NCBI GenBank assembly: GCA_965554225.1
Contig: CBEVZC010000028.1
Location: forward strand, 1-27,082
Source: BMS3ABIN04 sp965554225
Lineage (GTDB): Bacteria > Bacteroidota > Ignavibacteria > Ignavibacteriales > Melioribacteraceae
Direction: 5' to 3'
DNA: 27,082 bases
Made by a program: the position numbers and the translations under genes. Shown piece after piece: positions 16,925 through 25,193 of the stretch (position 1 is the first letter of the stretch; each line of letters starts with the position of its first letter). A model generated the notes under the pieces. It was not told where the DNA came from. It did no database searches and saw only the letters and a program-made list of their open reading frames with translations.

Positions 16925-16934
16925 TTTTGCAAAA
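16925..16934. promoter_or_regulatory. palindrome TTTTGCAAAA upstream of etfB
   Basis: A perfect 10-bp palindrome beginning 18 bases before the etfB ATG, just beyond its Shine-Dalgarno sequence. It shares the TTTGCAAA core with the palindrome upstream of the thioesterase. Its position would suit repression by a roadblock or by promoter overlap. A regulatory role is inference. Confidence 0.35.
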
Positions 16935-16947
16935 TGTAAATTGATTC

Positions 16948-16966
16948 TAAAATAATAATTATTTTA
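16948..16966. repeat. 19-base AT-only inverted repeat upstream of etfB
   Basis: Perfect nine-base arms (TAAAATAAT / ATTATTTTA) around a single central base, immediately upstream of the TTTTGCAAAA palindrome. It could be an operator or simply chance in DNA this rich in A and T. Confidence 0.35.
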
Positions 16967-17057
16967 AAATTATATCATAAATATAATATTTTTAAAGGAA
17001 AGATAATTGATATAATACCGATGGTAAGCTGATTTCAACAGAATTTAAAGATCGGAA

Positions 17058-17114
17058 AAAGGAAATATCAAAAGTTTTTAATTGTTCAAAAACTTTGAAA
17101 TTGATAATTCCTTT
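17058..17114. repeat. imperfect 57-base hairpin in etfB-GMC intergenic region
   Basis: The outer arms AAAGGAAATATC (17058-17069) and GATAATTCCTTT (17103-17114) pair with one mismatch; inside them AAAAGTTTTT and AAAAACTTT continue the stem with a small asymmetry around an eight-base loop. No T-tract follows on either strand, so it is not a standard terminator. It could be a structured leader of the oxidoreductase transcript or a remnant of an inverted-repeat element. Confidence 0.4.
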
Positions 17115-17222
17115 AATGAACAAGAGCGATGAAGAATGGTTTAACTAATTGACCATATTTACCAATACTTAACTAAGTTTATAAATACGATAAATTCTAT
17201 TATCATTTGCGAGAAAACCAAT

Positions 17223-18809
17223 ATGAAATCGAAAAACAGTAATGCTGAATCAGAATATGATTTTATAATAATAGGTTCCGGTTTTGGCGGATCGGTTTCC
17301 GCTTTAAGACTAGCTGAAAAGGGGTATAAAGTTCTCGTTTTGGAAAAAGGACGAAGATTAGAGGCGAAAGATTTTCCGGCAACAAATTGGAATTTGAAAA
17401 AATGGCTTTGGATTCCAATTTTAAAATTTCAGGGTCTATTTAAAATTACATTATTTAATCATGTAACAACATTGTCGGGCGTTGGTGTTGGTGGCGGGTC
17501 TCTTGTTTATGCTAATACTCTGCCAATTCCAAAAGAAAAATTTTTTACATCCGGTACGTGGGCTGATTTGGATGATTGGGAAACTGAACTGAAACCTCAT
17601 TATGATACTGCTTTAAGAATGCTTGGAGCGTCAAAGAATCCACGATTGGAAATTGGTGATTCCGCACTAAAAGAATTGGGGAAAAGATTAAAGAAGGAAA
17701 ATTTATTTGAGCCGACCGATGCTGCGGTTTTTTTCGGTGATCCGGGAAAAGAATATGAAGACCCGTATTTTAATGGTGCTGGTCCCAAACGAAACGGTTG
17801 TAATTTTTGCGGCGGCTGTATGACGGGCTGCAGGTTTAATGCAAAGAATACATTGGATAAAAATTATTTATATTTTGCTCAAAAATTAGGCGTACAAATA
17901 CAACCTGAATCTGAGGTTACAGATGTAATTCCTTTGGGTAATAATAATAACGGAGGTTACAAAGTCGTTTGGAAATCTTCCACTTCATTTTTAAGTAGGA
18001 AACAGTCCATATATTCAAAGGGAATTATTTTTTCCGGCGGGGTTTTGGGAACTGTAAAATTATTGTTGAAGTTAAAGAAAACTTCTCTTCCCAATTTATC
18101 GGATATGGTGGGGAAAAACATATTAACAAATTCCGAAAGCTTAATTGGAGTAACAACATTCGATAAATCTAAAACCTTTTCTGATGGAATAGCTATCGGT
18201 TCAATATTACACACAGATGAGGATACTCACCTTGAACCTGTCAGGTATGGATCAGGCTCGGGATTTTGGCGCTTGTTAATGTCTCCTATGGTTGTGGGAA
18301 ATAATATCATTTCAAGAGTTTTAAATATTGTTTTAGATATTATTAAATATCCCCTACAGAATTTTAAGGTTTTTACAGTATGGAATTGGGCAAGCAGAAC
18401 TCAAATTCTTTTGTTCATGCAGACAATTAATTCGAAACTACAATTTGTCCACAACACTTTTGGACTTAAATCAACCTTGCAGGAAGGTGAACGTCCTACT
18501 GCATTTATTCCAGGTGCACAAGCGTTATCAAAAGAATATGCGAAGGTTGTAAATGGTAAACCAATGGTATTATTGACCGAGACTTTATTTGGTGCTCCTA
18601 CAACAGCTCACATCCTTGGTGGAGCGGTTATGGGTAAAGATAAAAACGAAGGTGTAATAGATAAGTACAATAAAGTGTTTGGGTATAAAAACATGTATGT
18701 TTGCGACGGTTCAATGATATCTTCTAATCCGGGTGTGAATCCGTCTTTATCAATTACTGCAATCAGTGAAAGGGCAATGAGTAAAATAACTACCAAGAAA
18801 AATTTTTAA
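17223..18809 (+). CDS. GMC-family oxidoreductase, cholesterol-oxidase-like, with four-cysteine motif
   Basis: A 528-residue flavoprotein of the glucose-methanol-choline family, closest by eye to the cholesterol oxidase/ChoD-like branch. The FAD-binding motif GSGFGG is at 18-23, GVGVGGGSLVYANTL near 86-100, and the C-terminal THILGGAVMG, CDGSMISSNPGVNPSLSI segments complete the family fold (THILGG appears here as TAHILGG). A CX2CX2CX3C motif (Cys193, 196, 199, 203) leads into RFNAKNTLDKNYL; the spacing resembles a 4Fe-4S site. No signal peptide is evident, though residues 59-80 are hydrophobic and aromatic. It would oxidise an alcohol, perhaps a sterol- or hopanoid-like one; the substrate is unknown. 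Its stop overlaps the stop of the convergent peptidase gene in a shared TTAA. Confidence 0.85.
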   Translation: MKSKNSNAESEYDFIIIGSGFGGSVSALRLAEKGYKVLVLEKGRRLEAKDFPATNWNLKKWLWIPILKFQGLFKITLFNHVTTLSGVGVGGGSLVYANTLPIPKEKFFTSGTWADLDDWETELKPHYDTALRMLGASKNPRLEIGDSALKELGKRLKKENLFEPTDAAVFFGDPGKEYEDPYFNGAGPKRNGCNFCGGCMTGCRFNAKNTLDKNYLYFAQKLGVQIQPESEVTDVIPLGNNNNGGYKVVWKSSTSFLSRKQSIYSKGIIFSGGVLGTVKLLLKLKKTSLPNLSDMVGKNILTNSESLIGVTTFDKSKTFSDGIAIGSILHTDEDTHLEPVRYGSGSGFWRLLMSPMVVGNNIISRVLNIVLDIIKYPLQNFKVFTVWNWASRTQILLFMQTINSKLQFVHNTFGLKSTLQEGERPTAFIPGAQALSKEYAKVVNGKPMVLLTETLFGAPTTAHILGGAVMGKDKNEGVIDKYNKVFGYKNMYVCDGSMISSNPGVNPSLSITAISERAMSKITTKKNF

Positions 18810-19777
18810 TCTATTGCGGAAGCGAATTGTTTTGGCTTTTCTTTCTGCTTTAGTTTTAAATAATCAAAAATTTTAATATTGTTAAAGATAAAATAACGGG
18901 GATTTAGTGCTCTGCCTTTATATCTTACTTCGTAATGCAAATGAGGACCTGTAGAAAGGTTTCCGGAATTTCCGGAGTATGCTATTAACTCGCCTCTTTT
19001 AACTTTTTGACCTCGACGTACTTTAATTTTAGAAAGATGGCCGTAAAGCGTTGTGTAACCGAATCCATGGCTAATTTTTAAAGTTAATCCGTATCCACCG
19101 CTTCTGCCTCTATAAATAACTTTACCGTCTCCAGGTGCGTAGATTGGAGTTCCTGTGTTTGCCAGAAAATCAATACCGGCATGCATTCTTCTTATTTTTA
19201 ATATTGGATGCATACGCATTCCGAATCCGTCACCGTAATTTGCATTTACTGGTTTTATTGCAGGAATGCTTGCATAAAGTATTTCATTCTTTTTAAGTTT
19301 ATTTTTTATCTCGGAATAGTTCTCTAATTCGTAATTGATTTTCCCTTCAATTTTATCCACATAATTATCAAGAGTAACAAGCATTTTTTTCTCATCACTC
19401 GTGTTTGAAGGGTCAACGTTATCAAACAAAGAACCACCGACTCCGACGGTTTCGAAGCTAGAATCTTCTGCCGGCAAATTAACCGATAATCTTAAATCAT
19501 TATTCTTTTCATATAAATGATTTATTTTAGTATCGAGTTTTTTATATCTAACCAGTAAATCGTTTAATTGTGTTGATAGAATTGAATTTCTCACTTGAAG
19601 TTCTTTTGAACTTGCGCCGTTTGATATTACGTCAGTTATAAAAAAATATGATCCGAAAATAATGCATGAGAAAACTAGAGTGGATAGTAAAATAATTAAT
19701 GCAATTCTTGCATAAAAGTTTTTAATATTCTTAAACTTTAAATCTTTAGAGGAATAATAGTAAAAATTATCTTTCAT
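18806..19777 (-). CDS. M23 (LytM) family metallopeptidase, membrane anchored
   Basis: A 323-residue envelope peptidase. Residues 24-47 form one transmembrane helix after a short cytoplasmic head, followed by a coiled-coil-prone region (about 57-165) and a C-terminal LytM domain. The zinc ligands are all present: His199 and Asp203 in HAGID, and His279/His281 in GPHLHYEV, together with the GYGLTLKISHGFGYTTLYGHL core, so it should be an active peptidoglycan endopeptidase rather than an EnvC/NlpD-like activator. The architecture is that often found near bactofilin genes in FCB bacteria, but none is in this window. It follows a 101-residue unknown gene by 30 bases, probably in one transcript, and its stop codon overlaps that of the convergent oxidoreductase gene. 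Confidence 0.9.
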   Translation of the reverse strand: MKDNFYYYSSKDLKFKNIKNFYARIALIILLSTLVFSCIIFGSYFFITDVISNGASSKELQVRNSILSTQLNDLLVRYKKLDTKINHLYEKNNDLRLSVNLPAEDSSFETVGVGGSLFDNVDPSNTSDEKKMLVTLDNYVDKIEGKINYELENYSEIKNKLKKNEILYASIPAIKPVNANYGDGFGMRMHPILKIRRMHAGIDFLANTGTPIYAPGDGKVIYRGRSGGYGLTLKISHGFGYTTLYGHLSKIKVRRGQKVKRGELIAYSGNSGNLSTGPHLHYEVRYKGRALNPRYFIFNNIKIFDYLKLKQKEKPKQFASAID

Positions 19778-19807
19778 AAAATTTTCTTTAATTACTAAAT
19801 TGTGTTA

Positions 19808-20113
19808 TCAATTAACTTCAGGTGTTAACACATCCCTTTTGCTGAGTTCGTTTATAATGCTTCTATATACATACCAACTACTAAACCAATTATCGGGAGA
19901 ACTTGTTCTTAGTTTATATCTCATTTCCTTAGCTTTCTTAAATTCTTGTAAGTCACGAATAATAGCTTCTTTTTCTATTTTTTCCAGCCGCCTCATCTCG
20001 TTGTGGTAATAATACTCTTTTGACCTTTCCAAAAATACCTTACATAATACCAATTGCTTGTTGCTTAACTCTTGGGGAGTTAAGTTGTTGTTTTTAATCA
20101 ATGATTTTATCAT
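19808..20113 (-). CDS. hypothetical protein, 101 residues, helical and charged
   Basis: I do not recognise this protein. It is 101 residues, highly charged, with a strong predicted helical tendency in the central stretch (about residues 25-65, rich in Arg, Lys and Glu) and a tryptophan-containing segment NWFSSWYVYRSI near the end. No signal peptide or membrane helix is seen. I accept it as a gene because GGAGGGGA stands directly before its ATG, one of the best ribosome binding sites in the window, and because it is followed 30 bases later by the M23 peptidase gene in the same direction. An accessory role to the peptidase is inference from position only. Confidence 0.7.
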   Translation of the reverse strand: MIKSLIKNNNLTPQELSNKQLVLCKVFLERSKEYYYHNEMRRLEKIEKEAIIRDLQEFKKAKEMRYKLRTSSPDNWFSSWYVYRSIINELSKRDVLTPEVN

Positions 20114-20867
20114 TTCCCCTCCATTCAGCCCGAATGATTTTTCTGATATTAGTAATTTTTTATGAAAATGTCTTTGATCCAGTTAAAACATAATTTATGC
20201 CACTAAATGTAAGAGCGCTATACGTAAGTTCACTCAATTTCATATAGAAAAAGAGTTTCTAATTTTCTAAAAAATTAATCTCAATAATTAAACTGAAAAC
20301 AGCATATTTATTTATAGTCTTCCAATTTCAGAGCGATATTTTGAGGTCCTTAGATTTCTCTTGTTGACAATTCATCCGTATAGTTTTTCCGGATTCTATT
20401 TTAAATGGGTGAAAAATAAGTTGACATAAAACATGAAAGAAATAAATAACTTATTTTAATTAAAGAACTTATACGGAATTAATTATTTATTATTTAGCAA
20501 CAAAATGTGCACCCATTTAAAGCATACAAAGTTGTTTACTTCAGTAAACTAAATTTGATATAAATTTTTAGATTGATTATTTAGCAATTTTTATTCCAGA
20601 CGATATTTATTGAGTAAATTGTGATTTCCGTCAATATTTTGCATGTCTAACTGAACAACTTTCGTAATTGTCTCATTTCTAAACTTCCAAAATGAAACAT
20701 GAAATGGATTCTAATGTTTTTAAATTTAATTTTCTGCGCTTTTAGTTAGATGAATAATATTTAAAAAAACGAACAAAAAGTTTTGTTTATATATCAATTA
20801 AGTTAAAAATTTTCCGATAATACCCGTACATCAATTAAATACTATAGTTCGCCAAAGGAATTTCGGA
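20114..20867. other. 754-base stretch without a gene
   Basis: This is the longest non-coding stretch in the window, very AT-rich. I find no open frame with protein-like content on either strand. It contains two interlaced inverted repeats between 20375 and 20521 (described separately), a small hairpin GTTTAC-TTCA-GTAAAC around 20534-20549, and two TTGACA strings (about 20364 and 20423) without a well-placed -10 box. It must contain the promoters of the divergent 101-residue gene and histidine kinase; a small RNA or a decayed gene is also possible. Confidence 0.5.
20375..20521. repeat. two interlaced inverted repeats (A-B-A'-B')
   Basis: TTTAAATGGGTG (20400-20411) is exactly complementary to CACCCATTTAAA (20510-20521), and TCCGTATA (20375-20382) is exactly complementary to TATACGGA (about 20471-20478). 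The four arms alternate, so a transcript could fold either as one or the other stem, or as a pseudoknot-like form. The 12-base arm containing GGGTG is the least likely to be chance in this AT-rich stretch. Confidence 0.5.
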
Positions 20868-22457
20868 ATGCCGGAAAATCAAATAACAACTCCAAATTAT
20901 TTTAGCTACTTAGAATCCATATTAGAAAAACTGCAGCAATCTGATTCTGAAGAATTAAATTTATACTCTAACGATTCGGTTCAACTTTTGAAATCTGAGT
21001 ATTCGGCGCTTTGGAATAATCCTGCAGTTGGAATTAGAGTGATTGATACTAACGGAAATATTATCCGGACTAATAAATCATTTGCGGATTTAGTTGGTTA
21101 TGAACTTGAGGAACTTCTGAATACTAACGATGAAGAATTAGGTTTAAATATCCATAAAGCTGAGGATAAAAAAAGGATAAAAAAAATTAATAAATCACAT
21201 CAATTATTTACCGAAACGGAAAAAATATTTGTAACTAAAAACTCGAAAAACATTACATGCAGTATTTACTCTACAAAATTAAAGCGAAATAATAATGACT
21301 TTGAAAATATTCTGGAAATCGTAATTCCTCAAAAAAAATATGATGGTAGTGAACCGATTATTAAGTATCAAAAAGATTTCCTTCATACATTATTAAATAA
21401 TATACCAAACCCTGTTTTCTTTAAAAATAAAAATGGAATCTTTTTAGGATGCAATAAGGTCTTTGAATTTTTGGTTAATGAAAAAGTGGATGAGATTTTT
21501 GGAAAATCGGAATACGATATTTTTCCTGATGAAATTGCACGACAAGAAGTGAGTACAGATAAAGAATTATTTAGAACAGGTAAATCACTTGCTTATGAAG
21601 CAAAATTTGAGTTCGGTAACGAAACATTCCAAAATGTACTGATAAACAAATCGGTTTTCTACAATCAAGAAGGCGAAATCGGCGGGTTTATTGGAATTAT
21701 CATTGATTTGACATATAGAAAGAAATTTGAAGAGACTTTGTTGAATTCAGAAAAAAAACTAAAGGATACAAACGCAACTAAAGACAAATTCTTCTCAATA
21801 ATTTCTCATAATCTCAGGAGTCCTTTTACAACTTTATTAGGTTTCTCCGATATGCTTGTAGATGATTTCGATAATTTTGCTGAGGATGAAAAAAAATCAT
21901 TTGCAATGGAAATTCAGAAATCTGCACACCATGCGTATTCCTTACTTGATAATTTATTGCTTTGGACGAAATGTCAGTTAGGGAACTTAAAAGTAAAAGA
22001 GGAGTTTATTGAATTAACATTCTTGATAGATGAAGTTTTTAACAATCAAAGTGTTTATGCAAAGTCGAAAAATATTACTCTGGAAAATAGAATACCTGAG
22101 CATATTAATATTTTTAATGATAAATCAATGCTCACAAAAGTTTTTGATCATATTGTTAACAACAGTATAAAATTTTCAAATGAACTTGCCAGAGTTGTTA
22201 TACGCTCTCAAATTGCAAATGATAATGTAAAAATTACTGTAGAGGATTCCGGTATTGGAATGAATGAGGCTGAGCTTTCTAAATTATTTAAACTCGAAGA
22301 GCAAAATATTAAATATGGAACTAAAAAAGAAAAAGGTACGGGTTTTGGATTAATAATTTGCAAGGAATTGTTAGCAAATTTAAATGGATCAATTGAGATA
22401 CAAAGTGTAAAAGATGTAGGAACAAATGTAACGGTATACTTATCAAAGTCTGCTTGA
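20868..22457 (+). CDS. PAS-PAS sensor histidine kinase, cytoplasmic
   Basis: A 529-residue histidine kinase. Two PAS domains come first (about residues 40-150, with NPAVGIRVIDTNGNIIRTNKS, and 165-285, with NNIPNPVFFKNKNGIFLGCNK), then a short coiled linker, a HisKA dimerisation domain with SHNLRSP (His314 the phospho-acceptor), and a HATPase_c domain with the N-box HIVNNSIKFS near 428-437, VEDSGIGM, and the GTGFGLIICK lid. All kinase boxes are intact. There is no membrane segment and no receiver domain, so it senses something inside the cell and needs a separate response regulator, which is not encoded here. AAAGGAA precedes the ATG by nine bases. It is a single-gene unit; the signal is unknown. 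Confidence 0.92.
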   Translation: MPENQITTPNYFSYLESILEKLQQSDSEELNLYSNDSVQLLKSEYSALWNNPAVGIRVIDTNGNIIRTNKSFADLVGYELEELLNTNDEELGLNIHKAEDKKRIKKINKSHQLFTETEKIFVTKNSKNITCSIYSTKLKRNNNDFENILEIVIPQKKYDGSEPIIKYQKDFLHTLLNNIPNPVFFKNKNGIFLGCNKVFEFLVNEKVDEIFGKSEYDIFPDEIARQEVSTDKELFRTGKSLAYEAKFEFGNETFQNVLINKSVFYNQEGEIGGFIGIIIDLTYRKKFEETLLNSEKKLKDTNATKDKFFSIISHNLRSPFTTLLGFSDMLVDDFDNFAEDEKKSFAMEIQKSAHHAYSLLDNLLLWTKCQLGNLKVKEEFIELTFLIDEVFNNQSVYAKSKNITLENRIPEHINIFNDKSMLTKVFDHIVNNSIKFSNELARVVIRSQIANDNVKITVEDSGIGMNEAELSKLFKLEEQNIKYGTKKEKGTGFGLIICKELLANLNGSIEIQSVKDVGTNVTVYLSKSA

Positions 22458-22551
22458 CTCGGTATAAATATTAACCGTTTAGTAGTATGATAAAACTTGA
22501 ATTATTAAACAATATAAACAGTTTCTTAAATGTGAAATAAAAAGTTGGGAA

Positions 22552-22827
22552 ATGAATAGTACAATTACAGAATCCAAAATTAGAAACTATAAAAGGAATA
22601 AAATTTCAGATAAAAAAATTATACATAATTTTTTTACTTTACCATTTGTAATTGGTCTTTACGGGTTTTCTGCAATATTTACAACTATTGTTACTTTTAA
22701 AATGCTGTCATATATGTTAAAATTTCAAGAAGTTTTTAGAATTTCAATAAATGATTTATTTATTTCGTTTTGGGGATTTATAATTTTCTTTTCATTTACA
22801 ATACTTAAATATTTCAAGAAAGATTAA
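22552..22827 (+). CDS. small two-helix membrane protein, unknown
   Basis: A 91-residue protein that I do not recognise. A basic N-terminal 25 residues (RNYKRNK, DKK) are followed by two hydrophobic helices, about residues 27-49 and 67-86, joined by a short polar loop, with a KYFKKD tail. By the positive-inside rule both ends would face the cytoplasm. No family motif is visible. It follows the histidine kinase by about 94 bases on the same strand, so it could share that transcript, but no overlap or tight spacing ties them. The ribosome site (TTGGGA) is weak. The hydrophobic pattern supports a real gene more than the ribosome site does. Confidence 0.6.
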   Translation: MNSTITESKIRNYKRNKISDKKIIHNFFTLPFVIGLYGFSAIFTTIVTFKMLSYMLKFQEVFRISINDLFISFWGFIIFFSFTILKYFKKD

Positions 22828-22964
22828 ATTTATTTATTCTGCCTTCCTCCCTTGATTATTGCTAAGTAAAAAATCTTTAGAGCTTCCATAAAAAACCATT
22901 ACTTTTAATCAATTGCCTAAAATACTATATTTCTATTTTAAACAATAATTAAGATTGCTGAATT

Positions 22965-25193
22965 ATGAACGAACCTGAAATTACATTAAAATTAGCACTA
23001 GAACACGGATTAACGGAAGAAGAATATAAAACCCTTTGTAAAAAACTTGGCAGAACACCTAATTATACCGAACTTGGAATTTTCAGCGTTATGTGGAGCG
23101 AACACTGCAGTTATAAAAATTCTATTGCTTTAATTAAAACTTTACCTAGAGAAGGGGAAAACCTATTGGTTGGCGCTGGAGAAGAAAATGCCGGCTTAGT
23201 TGATATTGGTGACGGACAAGCAATAGCATTTAAAATCGAAAGCCACAATCATCCTTCTGCCGTTGTGCCATATGAAGGGGCTGCAACCGGAGTGGGCGGC
23301 ATATTAAGAGATATTTTTACAATGGGCGCAAGACCAATTGCAGCGCTAAACTCTCTCCGTTTCGGTTCGTTAAACGATCCTAGGACAAAGTATTTGTTTG
23401 AAGGAGTGGTGAAAGGGATAGCGGATTATGGGAACTGTTTCGGTGTTCCGACAGTCGGTGGTGAAATTTACTTTGATGAGGTTTATAAAGATAATCCGTT
23501 AGTTAATGCGATGGCAATTGGAATTGTTGATGTAAATAGAACAGCTTCGGCAATTGCTAAGGGAGCAGGTAACCCGGTTATGATTGTCGGTTCTTCAACC
23601 GGAAAGGATGGTATACATGGTGCAACTTTTGCTTCCGAAGAAATTTCTGAAAAATCAGAATCTAAACGTCCGTCGGTTCAGGTTGGCGATCCGTTTACCG
23701 AGAAATTATTATTGGAAGCAACTTTAGAAATTATTAAAAATGACTGGATCGTCGGAATTCAGGATATGGGTGCTGCGGGTATATCTTGTTCAACATCGGA
23801 GATGAGTGAAAAGGGAAATTCGGGAATGAGAATTGACTTAAATAAAATTCCACTTCGTGAATCCGATATGAGCTCATACGAAATTATGCTTTCCGAAAGC
23901 CAGGAAAGAATGCTGGTTGTAGCTAAGAAGGGTTTTGAAGATAAAGTTAGAAAAACATTTGAAAAATGGGATTTAAAATGTGAGATAATCGGAGAAGTTA
24001 CTGATGACCCTTACTTGGATGTTAAATATGAAAATAACCAAAAAGTAAAAATTGAAGCATTTGATTTGGTCTTGGGAGGAGGAGCTCCGGTTTATACAAG
24101 AGAAGCAAAAGAACCCGGGTATCTTAAGAAAACACAAGAATATGATTTTAGCTCATTGTCTGAGCCGGAAGATTTGCAAACAGCTTTCCTAGAAGTTTTT
24201 TCTTCACCAAATATTGCTTCTAAAAATTGGGCTTATCAGCAATACGATTCTATGGTTCGTACTAATACGGTTGTAGGTCCCGGTTGTGATGCTGCGGTAA
24301 TCAGAATTAAAAACTTTAATAAAGCAATAGCGGCTAAAACAGATTGCAATGGAAGATATGTTTATTTAAATCCCCGGGAAGGAGCAAAAATTGCTGTAGC
24401 AGAATCGGCTAGGAATATTGTCTGTTCAGGTGGAAAGCCTTTGGCAATTACTAATTGTTTGAACTTTGGAAATCCTTACAAACAGGAAATGTATTGGACG
24501 TTCAAAGAGGCAATTGCCGGAATGAATGAAGCTTGCCGGTTATTCGATACGCCGGTTACCGGAGGGAATGTAAGCTTTTATAATGAAAGTCCTGATGCAG
24601 CTGTTTATCCGACTCCTGTTATTGGAATGGTAGGTTTAATAAATGACTTAAGTAAAGTTACAACAAGCTACTTTAAGAATCCGGGAGACTTAATTTTTAT
24701 TTTAGGCGAGGATTATGAGGAGATAGGTGGAAGTGAATATTTAAAAGTAATTCACAATTTAGTTGAAGGAAATGCCCCTAAAATTAATTTGAAGGTTGAA
24801 AAAAATTTACATGATTTACTTTTAACATTAATTAGTAGCGGCATTATAAAATCTGCTCACGATATTTCCGAAGGAGGTGTTATTTCCGCATTGGCTGAAT
24901 GCTGCATCATGAATGAGGAGAAACAAATTGGTGCGCAAGTTAATCTTTCTGTAAAAACAAGAGAAGATTTATCTTTATTTTCTGAATCTCAATCTCGTGT
25001 GATTATTTCGATTTTACCTGGAGACAAAGATAAATTTGAAAAATTAGTAGAATCCTATTCAACTCCGGTTTATTATGCCGGAATTACAGGCGGTGAGAAT
25101 TTGAGAATTAATAAAAGTATTGATATTGCATTACAAAAACTTAGTGATATTTATTTCAATATTATTAGCGAAAAGATGAATGAGCAAGTTTAG
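22965..25193 (+). CDS. purL: phosphoribosylformylglycinamidine synthase subunit PurL
   Basis: A 742-residue PurL, exactly the usual length for the small (Bacillus-type) form that works with separate PurS and PurQ. It converts FGAR to FGAM with ATP and ammonia, step four of purine synthesis. Diagnostic segments are VMWSEHCSYKNS (His47 in the catalytic region), SHNHPSAVVPYEGAATGVGG for ATP and metal binding, DMGAAGISCSTSEM, and the C-terminal SAHDISEGGVISALAEC. purS and purQ are not in this window, so the pathway genes are scattered. Its last 14 bases overlap the start of the downstream membrane protein gene, implying co-transcription and translational coupling with a functionally unrelated gene. 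No purine riboswitch is visible upstream. Confidence 0.97.
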   Translation: MNEPEITLKLALEHGLTEEEYKTLCKKLGRTPNYTELGIFSVMWSEHCSYKNSIALIKTLPREGENLLVGAGEENAGLVDIGDGQAIAFKIESHNHPSAVVPYEGAATGVGGILRDIFTMGARPIAALNSLRFGSLNDPRTKYLFEGVVKGIADYGNCFGVPTVGGEIYFDEVYKDNPLVNAMAIGIVDVNRTASAIAKGAGNPVMIVGSSTGKDGIHGATFASEEISEKSESKRPSVQVGDPFTEKLLLEATLEIIKNDWIVGIQDMGAAGISCSTSEMSEKGNSGMRIDLNKIPLRESDMSSYEIMLSESQERMLVVAKKGFEDKVRKTFEKWDLKCEIIGEVTDDPYLDVKYENNQKVKIEAFDLVLGGGAPVYTREAKEPGYLKKTQEYDFSSLSEPEDLQTAFLEVFSSPNIASKNWAYQQYDSMVRTNTVVGPGCDAAVIRIKNFNKAIAAKTDCNGRYVYLNPREGAKIAVAESARNIVCSGGKPLAITNCLNFGNPYKQEMYWTFKEAIAGMNEACRLFDTPVTGGNVSFYNESPDAAVYPTPVIGMVGLINDLSKVTTSYFKNPGDLIFILGEDYEEIGGSEYLKVIHNLVEGNAPKINLKVEKNLHDLLLTLISSGIIKSAHDISEGGVISALAECCIMNEEKQIGAQVNLSVKTREDLSLFSESQSRVIISILPGDKDKFEKLVESYSTPVYYAGITGGENLRINKSIDIALQKLSDIYFNIISEKMNEQV

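Larger units (their letters stand above)
16908..17222. promoter_or_regulatory. divergent intergenic region between etfB and GMC oxidoreductase
   Basis: These 315 bases contain no convincing gene. From left to right they hold the etfB ribosome site, the TTTTGCAAAA palindrome (16925-16934), a 19-base AT-only inverted repeat (16948-16966, nine-base arms) and an imperfect 57-base hairpin (17058-17114). An open frame without a normal start codon runs 17011-17148 and may be a relic. TATAAT-like strings are present but too frequent in such AT-rich DNA to call promoters. Confidence 0.5.

Noticed and set aside
19800..20009. Plus-strand open frame of 69 codons opposite the 101-residue gene
   Set aside because: The minus-strand frame has a strong ribosome site and operon context; the plus frame has neither and its composition looks like a reverse complement shadow.
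1945..20266. Identical 14-mer GAGTTTCTAATTTT at 1945-1958 and 20253-20266
   Set aside because: Matches of this length are expected by chance between AT-rich stretches in a window of this size.
20364..20430. Two TTGACA strings that look like -35 boxes
   Set aside because: No well-spaced -10 element follows either, and FCB-group promoters often do not follow this consensus.
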